A stretch of 57,504 nt of DNA from the NCBI RefSeq assembly GCF_014647675.1, contig NZ_BMPQ01000013.1, positions 69,779-127,282 of the forward strand, in the 5' to 3' direction. Positions 8,406-15,794 of the stretch are shown piece after piece (position 1 is the first letter of the stretch; every line of letters starts with the position of its first letter). The position numbers and the translations under genes are program-made. The notes below the pieces were generated by a model, which worked only from the letters and a program-made list of their open reading frames with translations, was not told the origin of the DNA and did not search any database. The stretch comes from Streptomyces flaveus (GTDB lineage Bacteria > Actinomycetota > Actinomycetes > Streptomycetales > Streptomycetaceae).

Positions 8406-8879
8406 TCACCTGACCCGGCCGTACCAGACGCTCTTCGTCCAGATCTTCTGCAGCTTCACCACGTCCCCGGTCTTCGGGGCGTGCCAGATCCGTCCCTTCC
8501 CGGCGTAGACGCCGACGTGGTAGACGTTCCGGCCCGAGTGGAAGAACACCAGGTCTCCCTGCTTGCGGCTCGAAGCCGAGATATGGCGCGTCTTGTTGTA
8601 CTGCTGCGCGGCCGTACGGGGCAGCTTCTTCCCCGCCTTCTTGAACGCGTAGAGCGTCAGCCCGGAGCAGTCGAAGCGCCTGGGCCCCTCGGCTCCCCAC
8701 TTGTACGGGGAGCCCTTCTTGGAGGCCACCACCTGAAGCGCCTTCTTCGCTGGGGTGACTGCTTCGGCGTCAGCTGCGACGCCGGGGGCCACAACACTGC
8801 CGCCGACAACGGCGACGGTGAGAGCCGATGCGGTACCGGCCCTGGTCAACAGCGACGGGACACGATTGAGCGCAGACAT
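8406..8879 (-). CDS. secreted NlpC/P60 peptidoglycan endopeptidase
   Basis: Cell-wall hydrolase cleaving stem peptides outside the cell. 157 residues: a signal peptide (about 1-40, with a hydrophobic LTVAVVGGSVVAPGVAADA core ending in an AxA-type site) and one NlpC/P60 domain. Catalytic Cys is in FDCSGLTLYAF, the His in YHVGVYAGKG, and a further His in RIWHAPKTGD. The ATG at 8879 has GAAGGG six bases upstream; a TTG at 8885 in frame is less likely. The gene is preceded by a c-di-AMP (ydaO-type) riboswitch, which in Streptomyces commonly controls wall hydrolases and so links its expression to osmotic state. Confidence 0.93.
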   Translation of the reverse strand: MSALNRVPSLLTRAGTASALTVAVVGGSVVAPGVAADAEAVTPAKKALQVVASKKGSPYKWGAEGPRRFDCSGLTLYAFKKAGKKLPRTAAQQYNKTRHISASSRKQGDLVFFHSGRNVYHVGVYAGKGRIWHAPKTGDVVKLQKIWTKSVWYGRVR

Positions 8880-8887
8880 GCGCAACC

Positions 8888-9060
8888 CTTCGTCAGCCGC
8901 CTGTGAAGGATGACCTGTCGGATTCGGGCTGGCGAAGTTGCCCGGCCGCGGTGTGCGGCTTCACCCCAAGGACCACTCGGAAGTTCTCCGGCGGCCCGTC
9001 GTGCCTGGGTCCTCCACTCCTGCCGATCCACTTCTGTCGACCCGTCATCCGGGCGGCGGC
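8888..9060 (-). ncRNA. ydaO-type c-di-AMP riboswitch
   Basis: Read on the minus strand, the leader of the NlpC/P60 gene carries the conserved blocks of this class in order: GGAGGACCCAGG (complement of 9003-9014), TTGGGGTGAA (about 8970-8961) and CCCGAATCCGACAG (about 8928-8915), with GC-rich helices between them, ending just before the ribosome site. The class senses c-di-AMP and usually turns off wall-remodelling genes when the nucleotide is high. Outer boundaries are approximate. Confidence 0.85.
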
Positions 9061-9415
9061 AGGACTCGGCGTCCGCCCGGACCGCCCCGCCGCTGTGGCG
9101 GGGGCTTGTCGTCGGAAGGGATCTTTACGCACGAACGTCGAAAAGTCCGAACGGAATCGGCGGTTTGTGGGCTTACTCACCCCTCAGCCGTTCGGGTGGA
9201 CGGGCCTGCTTTCGAACGAGAGTTGAGGGGTCGAGGAGCCTCGCACCAGCGCCGGAATGTCCGATTCCGGTGTTGGAGTACGCGCGTTGCGCAAGTCGTT
9301 CGGGTCTTTGAAAGTAGCTCTGTCTACGCCGTTCAGGGGTACGTCATTCGGCCCGTTTCAACCTTGTCCGGACGCCCCGTCAGTTGCCCGCGAGGCGCCG
9401 GGACCGGTTGGTGCG
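9061..9415. other. 355 bp upstream of the riboswitch, no gene seen
   Basis: Lies between the riboswitch and the end of the small gene downstream of clpP. No open frame shows family similarity or a good ribosome site. It must contain the minus-strand promoter for the riboswitch transcript, but I could not place -35/-10 boxes with confidence. Several GC-rich inverted stretches near 9085-9110 could fold. Confidence 0.5.
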
Positions 9416-9727
9416 TCAGATGCCGGAGGGTCCCGGCGGCAGGGTGACGCGGGCCGCCCGGCGTTCACCGTCGAGCACCCGCAGCGCCCGCGTCAGGGTC
9501 GGTGCGTGCAGCTCGTGCTCGCCCCGCTGGTGCATCAGGGTCAGCGCGTCGCGCAGCGCGGCGGCCTTGGCGACCAGTGCCTGTGCCGCGCGCAGTCCGC
9601 CGTAGGTGTCGCCACGGTTCGCCGGATTGATCCGGCCGAGGAGATCGAGCACCTCCAGGTAACGGTCGATCAGTTCGCCCTCCGCCCGGGTCAGCGCCGG
9701 CAGCGGGGGCAATTCGGGTGGGAGCAT
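9416..9727 (-). CDS. small conserved protein downstream of clpP
   Basis: 103-residue, probably soluble and mostly helical protein with no signal peptide and no motif I can name. It starts with a Pro-rich MLPPELPPLP segment followed by LTRAEGELIDRYLEVLDLLGRI and an Ala/Leu-rich amphipathic helix. It begins 7 bp after the clpP stop on the same strand, so the two are almost certainly one transcript. An adaptor or accessory role for ClpP is a guess from position only. Codon use (GC-rich third positions) supports it as a real gene. I do not recognise the family. Confidence 0.7.
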   Translation of the reverse strand: MLPPELPPLPALTRAEGELIDRYLEVLDLLGRINPANRGDTYGGLRAAQALVAKAAALRDALTLMHQRGEHELHAPTLTRALRVLDGERRAARVTLPPGPSGI

Positions 9728-9734
9728 CCGCCGT

Positions 9735-10370
9735 TCACCTCGCGCCGGGTGTGGCGAGCGAGGTCTTGCGGCTCGGGATGATGCGGTCGATCAGCCCGTA
9801 CTCCAGTGCCTGCGGTGCTTCCAGGATCTTGTCCCGCTCGATGTCCTCGCTGATCCGCTCCTGGCTCTGGCCGGAGTGCCGGGCGAGCATCTCCTCAAGG
9901 AGCCGACGCGTACGCATCAACTCCTCGGCCTGGATGGCCAGATCGGACGCCTGGCCCTGCACCGGCTCGGGCAGCGCCGGCTGGTGGATCAGCACGCGCG
10001 CGCCAGGCAGCGCGGACCGCTTGCCCGGCGCGCCGGCCGCCAGCAGCACCGCCGCGGACGCCCCCGCCTGCCCCATGCAGACCGTCTCCACCTCACAGGT
10101 GATGAACCGCATCGTGTCGTAGATCGCGGTCATCGCGCTGAACGAGCCGCCGGGGGAGTTGATGTACAGCGAGATGTCCCGGTCCGGCGACTGGTACTCG
10201 AGGTGCATGAACTGCGCCATCACGTCGTTCGCCGACGTGTCGTCGATCGGCGTTCCCAGGAAGACGATCCGCTCCTCCAGCAGCTTCGAGTACGGATCCA
10301 TGGTCCGCTGCCCCGCGCTGGTGCGTTCGGTGAACTGGGGCAGGACGTAGCGGGCGGACGGTCGGTTCAT
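9735..10370 (-). CDS. ClpP-family protease subunit, shifted active-site Ser
   Basis: Proteolytic subunit of the Clp type (S14), 211 residues, standard size without an obvious propeptide. Signatures: LYINSPGGS at about 68-76, CMGQAGASAAVLLAAG at 98-113, RVLIHQP with His129, and IERDKILEAPQALEYGLID with Asp180. In other ClpP proteins the nucleophile is the third of the seven residues between GQ and LL; here that position is Ala104 and the Ser is one later (Ser105). Activity may therefore be altered or lost. It forms an operon with the 103-residue gene and is divergent from a Phd/YefM antitoxin. It is a lone paralogue of the kind Streptomyces carries beside clpP1P2 (called clpP5 in S. coelicolor, from memory). 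Confidence 0.93.
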   Translation of the reverse strand: MNRPSARYVLPQFTERTSAGQRTMDPYSKLLEERIVFLGTPIDDTSANDVMAQFMHLEYQSPDRDISLYINSPGGSFSAMTAIYDTMRFITCEVETVCMGQAGASAAVLLAAGAPGKRSALPGARVLIHQPALPEPVQGQASDLAIQAEELMRTRRLLEEMLARHSGQSQERISEDIERDKILEAPQALEYGLIDRIIPSRKTSLATPGAR

Positions 10371-10394
10371 GACACACGCCTCCTCTGGATGATG

Positions 10395-10415
10395 TCCTGT
10401 AAAAAATGTACAGGA
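10395..10415. promoter_or_regulatory. inverted repeat with TGTACA between clpP and antitoxin
   Basis: TCCTGTA and TACAGGA arms around a 7-bp A-rich loop, with a TGTACA hexamer at 10407-10412 and a further GTACAG at 10417-10422. TGTACA is the core of known YefM/Phd operators. It lies between the divergent starts of clpP (10370) and the antitoxin (10440), so autoregulation that also affects clpP is plausible. Confidence 0.5.
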
Positions 10416-10439
10416 CGTACAGACGTTACGATGGGGAGC

Positions 10440-10718
10440 ATGGCCTATGAGATTCCGGTGACGCAAGCCAGGGCTGAGCTCGCCGACCTGATCAACAAAG
10501 TGGTGTACGGCGGTGAGCGCGTCGTCGTGACGCGGCACGGAAAGCCCCTCGTCGCCCTTGTCTCCGCCGCTGACCTGGAACGACTCGAGGACCTCCAGGA
10601 CCCGGCCGAGGAGCAGGTGATCAGCGCCGTCTCCAGCGTCCGCGAGGTCACGTCCGCTCCCCGCGAACAGCAGCGCTTCGGCATCGCGGCGGAGCACCGG
10701 GGGCCCAACGCTTCGTAG
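10440..10718 (+). CDS. Phd/YefM-family antitoxin without adjacent toxin
   Basis: 92-residue DNA-binding antitoxin of the Phd/YefM family. The N-terminal part MAYEIPVTQARAELADLI, followed by ERVVVTRHGKPLVALVSA, is the complete family fold (about 1-55). The remaining C-terminal tail normally wraps around a RelE/YoeB/Doc toxin. No toxin gene follows: a strong hairpin and a convergent gene come next. It may be a solitary regulator acting on its own promoter and on divergent clpP through the TGTACA-bearing repeat between them. The ATG at 10440 follows GGGGAGC directly. The Clp link is interesting because antitoxins are typical Clp substrates, but that is inference. Confidence 0.9.
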   Translation: MAYEIPVTQARAELADLINKVVYGGERVVVTRHGKPLVALVSAADLERLEDLQDPAEEQVISAVSSVREVTSAPREQQRFGIAAEHRGPNAS

Positions 10719-10775
10719 GCGTACGGCACTTCGAGTACCGGACTTCGGGCACGCAAAAGCTTCAGGCACGCGAAA

Positions 10776-10815
10776 GACCGTGCGCCCCCGTCCGCTACAG
10801 CGGGGGCGCACGGTC
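10776..10815. terminator. bidirectional hairpin terminator
   Basis: Perfect 15-bp arms GACCGTGCGCCCCCG (10776-10790) and its complement (10801-10815) with a 10-nt loop, between the convergent antitoxin and membrane-protein genes. There is no long U-tract, as is usual in Streptomyces. Confidence 0.8.
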
Positions 10816-10831
10816 CGTTCTGTTGCGCTGG

Positions 10832-11872
10832 TCAGCCGACCCGGGCAGGTTCCCGCTCGGCGACCGGCTCGGCGGGTGCCTTACGTCGCCGGAGCGCGCT
10901 GCCCAGCATGACCGCGCCCAGGCCGAGCGCGGCCCACCAGGTCAGGGTGAGCGCGGGGCCGGCCGCGGCGGCACCGTCGAAGAACGACACCGAGCGCAGC
11001 AGCGAGGCGCCCGCCCCCGGCGGCAGCCACTGGCCGATCACGCCGACCGGCTCCGGCAGCATCTCCGGGGCCGAGCTCGCGCCGGAGAACGGGTTGCCGA
11101 GCAGCATCATGACGAACGCTCCGAGTCCGATGCCCGGTGTGCCGAACAGGGCCGCGAGACCCGCGACGGCGGCGCTCACGGCCAGCGTCGACAGCCCGAG
11201 AGTGCCCGCCTCGGCCCACCAGTTCCCGGTGAGCGCCCCCAACCAGCTGTCGGCGATCGCGGCGGCCACCGCGCCGACCAGGGCAGCCGCGCCGACCAGC
11301 GCGCCGACCGCACGCCAGCCACGCAGTCCCAGCAGGGTCACGACGGCTCCCGCACCGATGCCGGCCAGCGCCATCGGCAGCACGCTCGACGTCAGGGCCG
11401 CGCCGCGCGGGTCGTCCGCGGAGGTCGGCACCACATCGACGGTCTGCACCTGGGTGCCGCCCGCCTGCTGGGTCACCGCCTGCTGGAGCAGCTGGGCGAC
11501 GACCGGACTCGCGGCCGAGGCGGTGAGCAGCTTCGGCCCCCGCTCGGTGGCGACGACCGCTCCGTATACGGTCCGGTCCTCGATGGCGTCCCGGGCGGCG
11601 CTCTCGTCGGCGTAACGGTGGATCTCGAAGGCGCCCTCACGCGCCTCGAGCCGCTGCTCCACCTGGGCCGTCGCGGTGGCGGAACCCGCCACGCCGAGCG
11701 GCAGGTCGTGCGGCGCGGTACGGGCCGCGGGCCAGGCGAACGCCCACAGTGCGAGGGCGACCAGGACGGGGACCAGCAGGACGACGGCGACCATACGGCG
11801 GCCGTGCGACGGCGAGGGTGCTGCCGGCGGCGGTGAAGTGGTCCTGGGGGCGGTAGCGGAGGTGGCGGACAT
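10832..11872 (-). CDS. ABC-2/YhgE-like membrane protein
   Basis: 346-residue integral membrane protein. One helix near residues 28-48 is followed by an extracytoplasmic domain (about 55-160) and then five or six helices, the topology of YhgE/Pip-type and ABC-2-like proteins. The segment GTPGIGLGAFVMMLLGNPFSG resembles the conserved loop of that group. No ATPase is adjacent. The ATG at 11872 is preceded by GGGG; an in-frame upstream ATG at 11905 is possible. It faces away from a TetR gene, and both promoters carry a copy of the same 14-bp element, so TetR repression is likely. A role in efflux or envelope stress is inferred from that pairing. Confidence 0.8.
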   Translation of the reverse strand: MSATSATAPRTTSPPPAAPSPSHGRRMVAVVLLVPVLVALALWAFAWPAARTAPHDLPLGVAGSATATAQVEQRLEAREGAFEIHRYADESAARDAIEDRTVYGAVVATERGPKLLTASAASPVVAQLLQQAVTQQAGGTQVQTVDVVPTSADDPRGAALTSSVLPMALAGIGAGAVVTLLGLRGWRAVGALVGAAALVGAVAAAIADSWLGALTGNWWAEAGTLGLSTLAVSAAVAGLAALFGTPGIGLGAFVMMLLGNPFSGASSAPEMLPEPVGVIGQWLPPGAGASLLRSVSFFDGAAAAGPALTLTWWAALGLGAVMLGSALRRRKAPAEPVAEREPARVG

Positions 11873-11917
11873 GGGTTTCCCCTCGGCTCGAAGTTCGACG
11901 CTCAAAAAGAAGGATCG

Positions 11918-11990
11918 TTCGTTTTAGGTTCGATGCCACCATCCTGCGGGCCCCGCGAGCTTGTCAAGAAGGAATATTCGTTTTACGTTC
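11918..11990. promoter_or_regulatory. two 14-bp direct repeats in a divergent TetR promoter
   Basis: TTCGTTTTAGGTTC at 11918-11931 and TTCGTTTTACGTTC at 11977-11990 differ by one base and are 59 bp apart. One lies close to each start (membrane protein at 11872, TetR at 11997). These AT-richer blocks are candidate operators through which the TetR protein would repress itself and the membrane protein. Confidence 0.6.
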
Positions 11991-11996
11991 CTGCCC

Positions 11997-12626
11997 ATGG
12001 CCCGCGTAACTCAGGAACACCTCGACGCCCGTCGCCGTCAGATCCTCGACGGCGCGGCCCTCTGCTTCGCCCGCAACGGCTTCCACGCCACTTCCATGCA
12101 GGACGTGCTGAAGGAAGTGGATCTCTCGGCGGGCGCCGTCTACCGCTACTTCAGCGGCAAGGACGAGCTGATCAGCGCGATCGTCACCGAGGTGCTGGGG
12201 GAGATTCGCGAACACTTCGAGGCCGCCGCCCGGCAGAGCCCGCCCCCGCCGCCCGACGAGCTGGTGGGGCGCGTCATGGGCTCAGTCCTCGGAGGGAGGT
12301 CCGGGATGGTCCACAACGGGGAGTCCGTGTTCCCCCGGCTGATCATCCAGGTCTGGACGGAGGTTCTGCGCAACGAAGAGCTCTCGGCCGTGATCCACGA
12401 GGGCTACAGCAGCGTGCGGGGGGCCTGGGTGAAGGTCGTCCAGGGCTATCAGGACGCGGGGATGATGCGGGACGACGTACCGGCCGAAAGCGTCGCCCGG
12501 ACCATGATCGCGACGGCCCAGGGCTTCGTGGCGCAGATGGCGATCTTCGGCGCCGCGCCGGTGGAGGTGTTGCAGGAGGGGCTGCGGGGCCTGATGAGCA
12601 TGGGGAACCCCGACACGCGTACCTGA
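11997..12626 (+). CDS. TetR family regulator
   Basis: 209-residue repressor. The N-terminal helix-turn-helix (about residues 10-57) contains ILDGAALCFARNGFHATSMQ and AGAVYRYFSGKDELI, the standard TetR recognition helix and its follow-on. The C-terminal ligand-binding half is not specific enough to name a ligand. The ATG at 11997 is used; it lies only 7 bp after a candidate operator repeat, so the mRNA leader must be very short or absent. The divergent membrane protein is its obvious target. The two form a typical repressor-plus-exporter-like unit, which is inference. Confidence 0.93.
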   Translation: MARVTQEHLDARRRQILDGAALCFARNGFHATSMQDVLKEVDLSAGAVYRYFSGKDELISAIVTEVLGEIREHFEAAARQSPPPPPDELVGRVMGSVLGGRSGMVHNGESVFPRLIIQVWTEVLRNEELSAVIHEGYSSVRGAWVKVVQGYQDAGMMRDDVPAESVARTMIATAQGFVAQMAIFGAAPVEVLQEGLRGLMSMGNPDTRT

Positions 12627-12641
12627 GCCGGCCGAGGGCTG

Positions 12642-12660
12642 GTTAACGTCGCTGAAACGC
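12642..12660 (+). promoter_or_regulatory. GlnR box upstream of the urease operon
   Basis: GTTAAC, six bases, then GAAAC (12642-12658) fits the actinobacterial GlnR consensus gTnAc-n6-GaAAc. It lies about 105 bp upstream of ureA. GlnR is the nitrogen regulator of Streptomyces and is known to act on the ureA promoter in S. coelicolor, so nitrogen-controlled urease expression is expected. Confidence 0.7.
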
Positions 12661-12762
12661 CGCCCAATTAGCCTGCGCCTCCACGCCACCTGGGATTTTG
12701 CCCGGCGGCTGCGGAAACCGGACCCCGCACGGTCCGGAGCGAGGACTGTGAGGTGGGACGCC

Positions 12763-13065
12763 GTGCAACTGACCCCGCACGAGCAGGAGAGGCTGCTCAT
12801 TCATGTGGCCGCCGACGTGGCCGAGAAGCGCCGGGCCCGCGGACTGAAACTGAACCACCCCGAAGCCGTCGCGCTCATCACGTCGCACATCCTCGAAGGC
12901 GCGCGTGACGGCCGTACCGTGGCCGAACTCATGAACTCCGGGCGCAAGATCCTCACCCGCGAGGACGTCATGGAGGGCATCCCCGAGATGATCCACGACG
13001 TCCAGGTGGAGGCCACCTTCCCGGACGGCACCAAGCTCGTCACCGTCCACGACCCGATCGTCTGA
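12763..13065 (+). CDS. ureA: urease subunit gamma
   Basis: Small structural subunit of the nickel urease, which splits urea into ammonia and carbamate. 100 residues beginning QLTPHEQERLLIHVAADVAE, the standard UreA N-terminus, which is why the GTG at 12763 is preferred over the GTG at 12748; AGGTGGG lies correctly upstream. RGLKLNHPEAVALI and GRKILTREDVMEGIPEMI are further family signatures. First gene of ureA-ureB-ureC-ureF-(repeat island)-ureG-ureD. A GlnR box about 105 bp upstream predicts induction under nitrogen limitation. UreB follows after 16 bp. Confidence 0.97.
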   Translation: MQLTPHEQERLLIHVAADVAEKRRARGLKLNHPEAVALITSHILEGARDGRTVAELMNSGRKILTREDVMEGIPEMIHDVQVEATFPDGTKLVTVHDPIV

Positions 13066-13081
13066 CGGGGGAGCGACCACC

Positions 13082-13393
13082 ATGATTCCCGGAGAGTTCC
13101 TGTTCGCCGACGGACCCGTCGCCTTCAACGAAGGCCGCGAGGTCACCCGGCTCACCGTCCTCAACGCCGCCGACCGACCCGTCCAGGTCGGTTCCCACTA
13201 CCACTTCGCCGAGGCCAACCCCGGCCTGGACTTCGACCGCGCCGCCGCGCGCGGCAAGCGGCTGAACGTCGCCGCCGGCACCGCCGTGCGCTTCGAGCCC
13301 GGAATCCCCGTAGACGTCGAACTCGTTCCGCTCACCGGCGCCCGCGTGGTGCCCGGACTGCGCGGTGAGACCGGAGGTGCCCTCGATGGCTGA
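13082..13393 (+). CDS. ureB: urease subunit beta
   Basis: 103-residue beta subunit. It opens with IPGEFLFADGPVAFNEGRE and has the family core VGSHYHFAEANPGLDFDR and GKRLNVAAGTAVRFEPG, all typical of UreB. It packs on UreC near the active-site flap. The ATG at 13082 has GGGGGAG upstream. Its last 8 bases overlap the ATG of ureC, which suggests coupled translation and a fixed subunit ratio. Confidence 0.97.
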   Translation: MIPGEFLFADGPVAFNEGREVTRLTVLNAADRPVQVGSHYHFAEANPGLDFDRAAARGKRLNVAAGTAVRFEPGIPVDVELVPLTGARVVPGLRGETGGALDG

Positions 13394-15107
13394 GCTCTCG
13401 CGTGCCGCGTACGCCGATCTGTTCGGCCCCACGACCGGCGACCGGATCAGGCTCGCCGACACCGATCTGCTGATCGAGATCGAAGAGGATCGTTCCGGCG
13501 GGCCGGGACTCGCCGGTGACGAGGCGGTGTTCGGCGGCGGCAAGGTCATCCGCGAGTCCATGGGCCAGTCGCGTGCTACGCGCGCAGACGGCACCCCGGA
13601 CACCGTCATCACCGGTGCCGTGATCATCGACCACTGGGGCATCGTCAAGGCCGACGTCGGCATCCGCGACGGCCGGATCACCGGCATCGGCAAGGCGGGC
13701 AACCCGGACACGATGGACGGGGTGCACCCGGATCTGGTGATCGGTCCCGAGACCGAGATCGTCGCGGGCAACGGCCGCATCCTGACGGCCGGTGCCATCG
13801 ACGCCCATGTGCACCTGATCTGCCCGCAGATCGCCGACGAGGCGCTCGCCTCCGGCATCACGACCCTCGTCGGCGGCGGCACCGGTCCGGCAGAGGGCTC
13901 GAAGGCCACCACCGTCACGCCCGGTCCCTGGCATCTGGCGCGGATGCTGGAGGCGATGGAGGAGTACCCGCTCAACTTCGGGCTGCTCGGCAAGGGCAAC
14001 ACCGTCTCGCACGAGGCGATGCTCTCGCAGATCCGAGGGGGCGCGCTGGGCCTGAAGATCCACGAGGACTGGGGCTCCACGCCCGCCGCCATCGATGCCG
14101 CGCTGACGGTCGCCGACCGGACGGGCATCCAGGTGGCGATCCACACGGACACCCTGAACGAAGCGGGCTTCGTGGCCGACACGCTCGCCGCGATCGCCGG
14201 GCGCGGCATCCACGCGTATCACACGGAGGGCGCGGGTGGCGGCCACGCGCCGGACATCATGACCGTGGTCTCCGAGCCGCACGTCCTGCCCAGCTCCACC
14301 AACCCGACCCGGCCGTACACCGTCAACACCGCCGAGGAACACCTCGACATGCTGATGGTGTGTCACCACCTCAACCCGTCCGTGCCCGAGGACCTGGCGT
14401 TCGCCGAGTCCCGGATCCGGCCCTCCACCATCGGGGCCGAGGACATCCTGCACGACCTCGGTGCCATCTCGATCATCTCGTCCGACGCCCAGGCCATGGG
14501 GCGGGTGGGCGAGGTCATCATGCGGACCTGGCAGACCGCGCATGTGATGAAGCGTCGGCGGGGCGCGCTGCCCGGTGACGGGCGCGCCGACAATCACCGC
14601 GTACGTCGCTATGTCGCCAAGTACACGATCAACCCGGCCCTCGCGCAGGGGCTCGCCCGCGAGATCGGCTCCGTCGAGACCGGCAAGCTCGCCGACCTCG
14701 TGCTGTGGGAGCCTGCCTTCTTCGGGGTCAAGCCGCAGCTTGTCGTCAAGGGCGGGCAGATCGCGTACGCGCAGATGGGCGACGCCAACGCGTCCATTCC
14801 GACGCCTCAGCCGATCCTGCCGCGGCCGATGTTCGGGGCGATCGGGCGGGCGCCCGCTTCCAACTCCTTCAACTTCGTGGCACCGCTCGCGATCGAGGAC
14901 GGGCTGCCGGAGCGGCTCGGGCTCGGGAAGCGGTTCGTGGCGATCGAGTCGACGCGGGGGGTGACCAAGGCGGACATGCGGGAGAACGATGCGCGGCCCC
15001 AGGTGCGGGTCGATCCGGACAGCTTCGCCGTGCACATCGACGGGGAACTCGTCGAGGCCACGCCCGCCGCTGAACTGCCCATGGCTCAGCGGTACTTCCT
15101 CTTCTAA
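13386..15107 (+). CDS. ureC: urease subunit alpha (catalytic)
   Basis: Catalytic subunit with the dinuclear nickel site. 573 residues, normal for UreC. Metal ligands sit in DAHVHLICPQ, the carbamylated lysine in LGLKIHEDWG, further ligands and catalytic residues in AIHTDTLNEAGF and YHTEGAGGGHAPD, the mobile flap in MVCHHLNPSVPED and the ligand Asp in SSDAQAMGR. The ATG at 13386 is chosen since MAELSRAAYADLFGPTTGDR is the conserved start. It needs UreF, UreG and UreD for nickel loading, all encoded downstream; no separate ureE is seen in the window. The active-site set is complete, so the enzyme should work. Confidence 0.98.
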   Translation: MAELSRAAYADLFGPTTGDRIRLADTDLLIEIEEDRSGGPGLAGDEAVFGGGKVIRESMGQSRATRADGTPDTVITGAVIIDHWGIVKADVGIRDGRITGIGKAGNPDTMDGVHPDLVIGPETEIVAGNGRILTAGAIDAHVHLICPQIADEALASGITTLVGGGTGPAEGSKATTVTPGPWHLARMLEAMEEYPLNFGLLGKGNTVSHEAMLSQIRGGALGLKIHEDWGSTPAAIDAALTVADRTGIQVAIHTDTLNEAGFVADTLAAIAGRGIHAYHTEGAGGGHAPDIMTVVSEPHVLPSSTNPTRPYTVNTAEEHLDMLMVCHHLNPSVPEDLAFAESRIRPSTIGAEDILHDLGAISIISSDAQAMGRVGEVIMRTWQTAHVMKRRRGALPGDGRADNHRVRRYVAKYTINPALAQGLAREIGSVETGKLADLVLWEPAFFGVKPQLVVKGGQIAYAQMGDANASIPTPQPILPRPMFGAIGRAPASNSFNFVAPLAIEDGLPERLGLGKRFVAIESTRGVTKADMRENDARPQVRVDPDSFAVHIDGELVEATPAAELPMAQRYFLF

Positions 15108-15119
15108 GGACGCGTCACC

Positions 15120-15794
15120 ATGTCGCGAGCCGCGCTTCTCGTTCTGGCCGATGGCCGCTTTCCCGCCGGTGGGCACGCGCACTCCGGCGGGGCCGAGGCT
15201 GCCGTCAAGGCCGGGCGGATCACTGGGGCGGAGAGTCTTGAGGAGTTCTGCCGCGGACGGTTGAACACGGCGGGACTGGTGTCGGCCTCGTTGGCCGCGG
15301 CGGCGGCGCTCGGGGTTGATCCGGTGGTGCTCGACGCGGGCGCGGACGCCCGTACGCCGTCGGTCGCGCTGCGGGTCGCCGCGCGGAAGCTCGGGCGGCA
15401 GTTGATGCGGGCGGCTCGGGCCACGTGGCCGTCGGCCGAGCTCGACGCGCTGGCGCGGGAGTTTCCCAAGGGGGCTCATCAGCCGGTTGTGCTGGGGGTG
15501 GCTGCTCGGAGTGCGGGGCTTGGGGCGGTGGATGCCGCGTACTGCTCCGCGTACGAGAGTGTGAGTGGGGCTGCTTCCGCGACGGTGCGGTTGCTGAGTC
15601 TTGACCCCTTCGACGCCACGGGGGTGTTGGCTCGCCTGGCCCCGGACCTCGACCGGGTCGCCGACCGGGCGGCCGAAGCGGCTCGGTGTGCCGTGGAGGA
15701 GGGCGTCGACGCGCTGCCTGCGGCTTCCGCGCCGCTGCTGGAGATCAGTGCGGAGGTGCATGCCGCGTGGGCGGTTCGGTTGTTCGCGTCGTAG
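15120..15794 (+). CDS. ureF: urease accessory protein UreF
   Basis: Accessory protein that joins UreD on apo-urease and controls the GTPase UreG during nickel insertion. 224 residues, all-helical as usual. The N-terminal DGRFPAGGHAHSGG segment is the UreF hallmark, and AYCSAYESVSGAASATVRLL matches its central helices. It starts 12 bp after ureC. It is followed, unusually, by 469 bp of repeat sequence before ureG, so downstream genes may be expressed at a different level or from their own promoter. Confidence 0.95.
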   Translation: MSRAALLVLADGRFPAGGHAHSGGAEAAVKAGRITGAESLEEFCRGRLNTAGLVSASLAAAAALGVDPVVLDAGADARTPSVALRVAARKLGRQLMRAARATWPSAELDALAREFPKGAHQPVVLGVAARSAGLGAVDAAYCSAYESVSGAASATVRLLSLDPFDATGVLARLAPDLDRVADRAAEAARCAVEEGVDALPAASAPLLEISAEVHAAWAVRLFAS

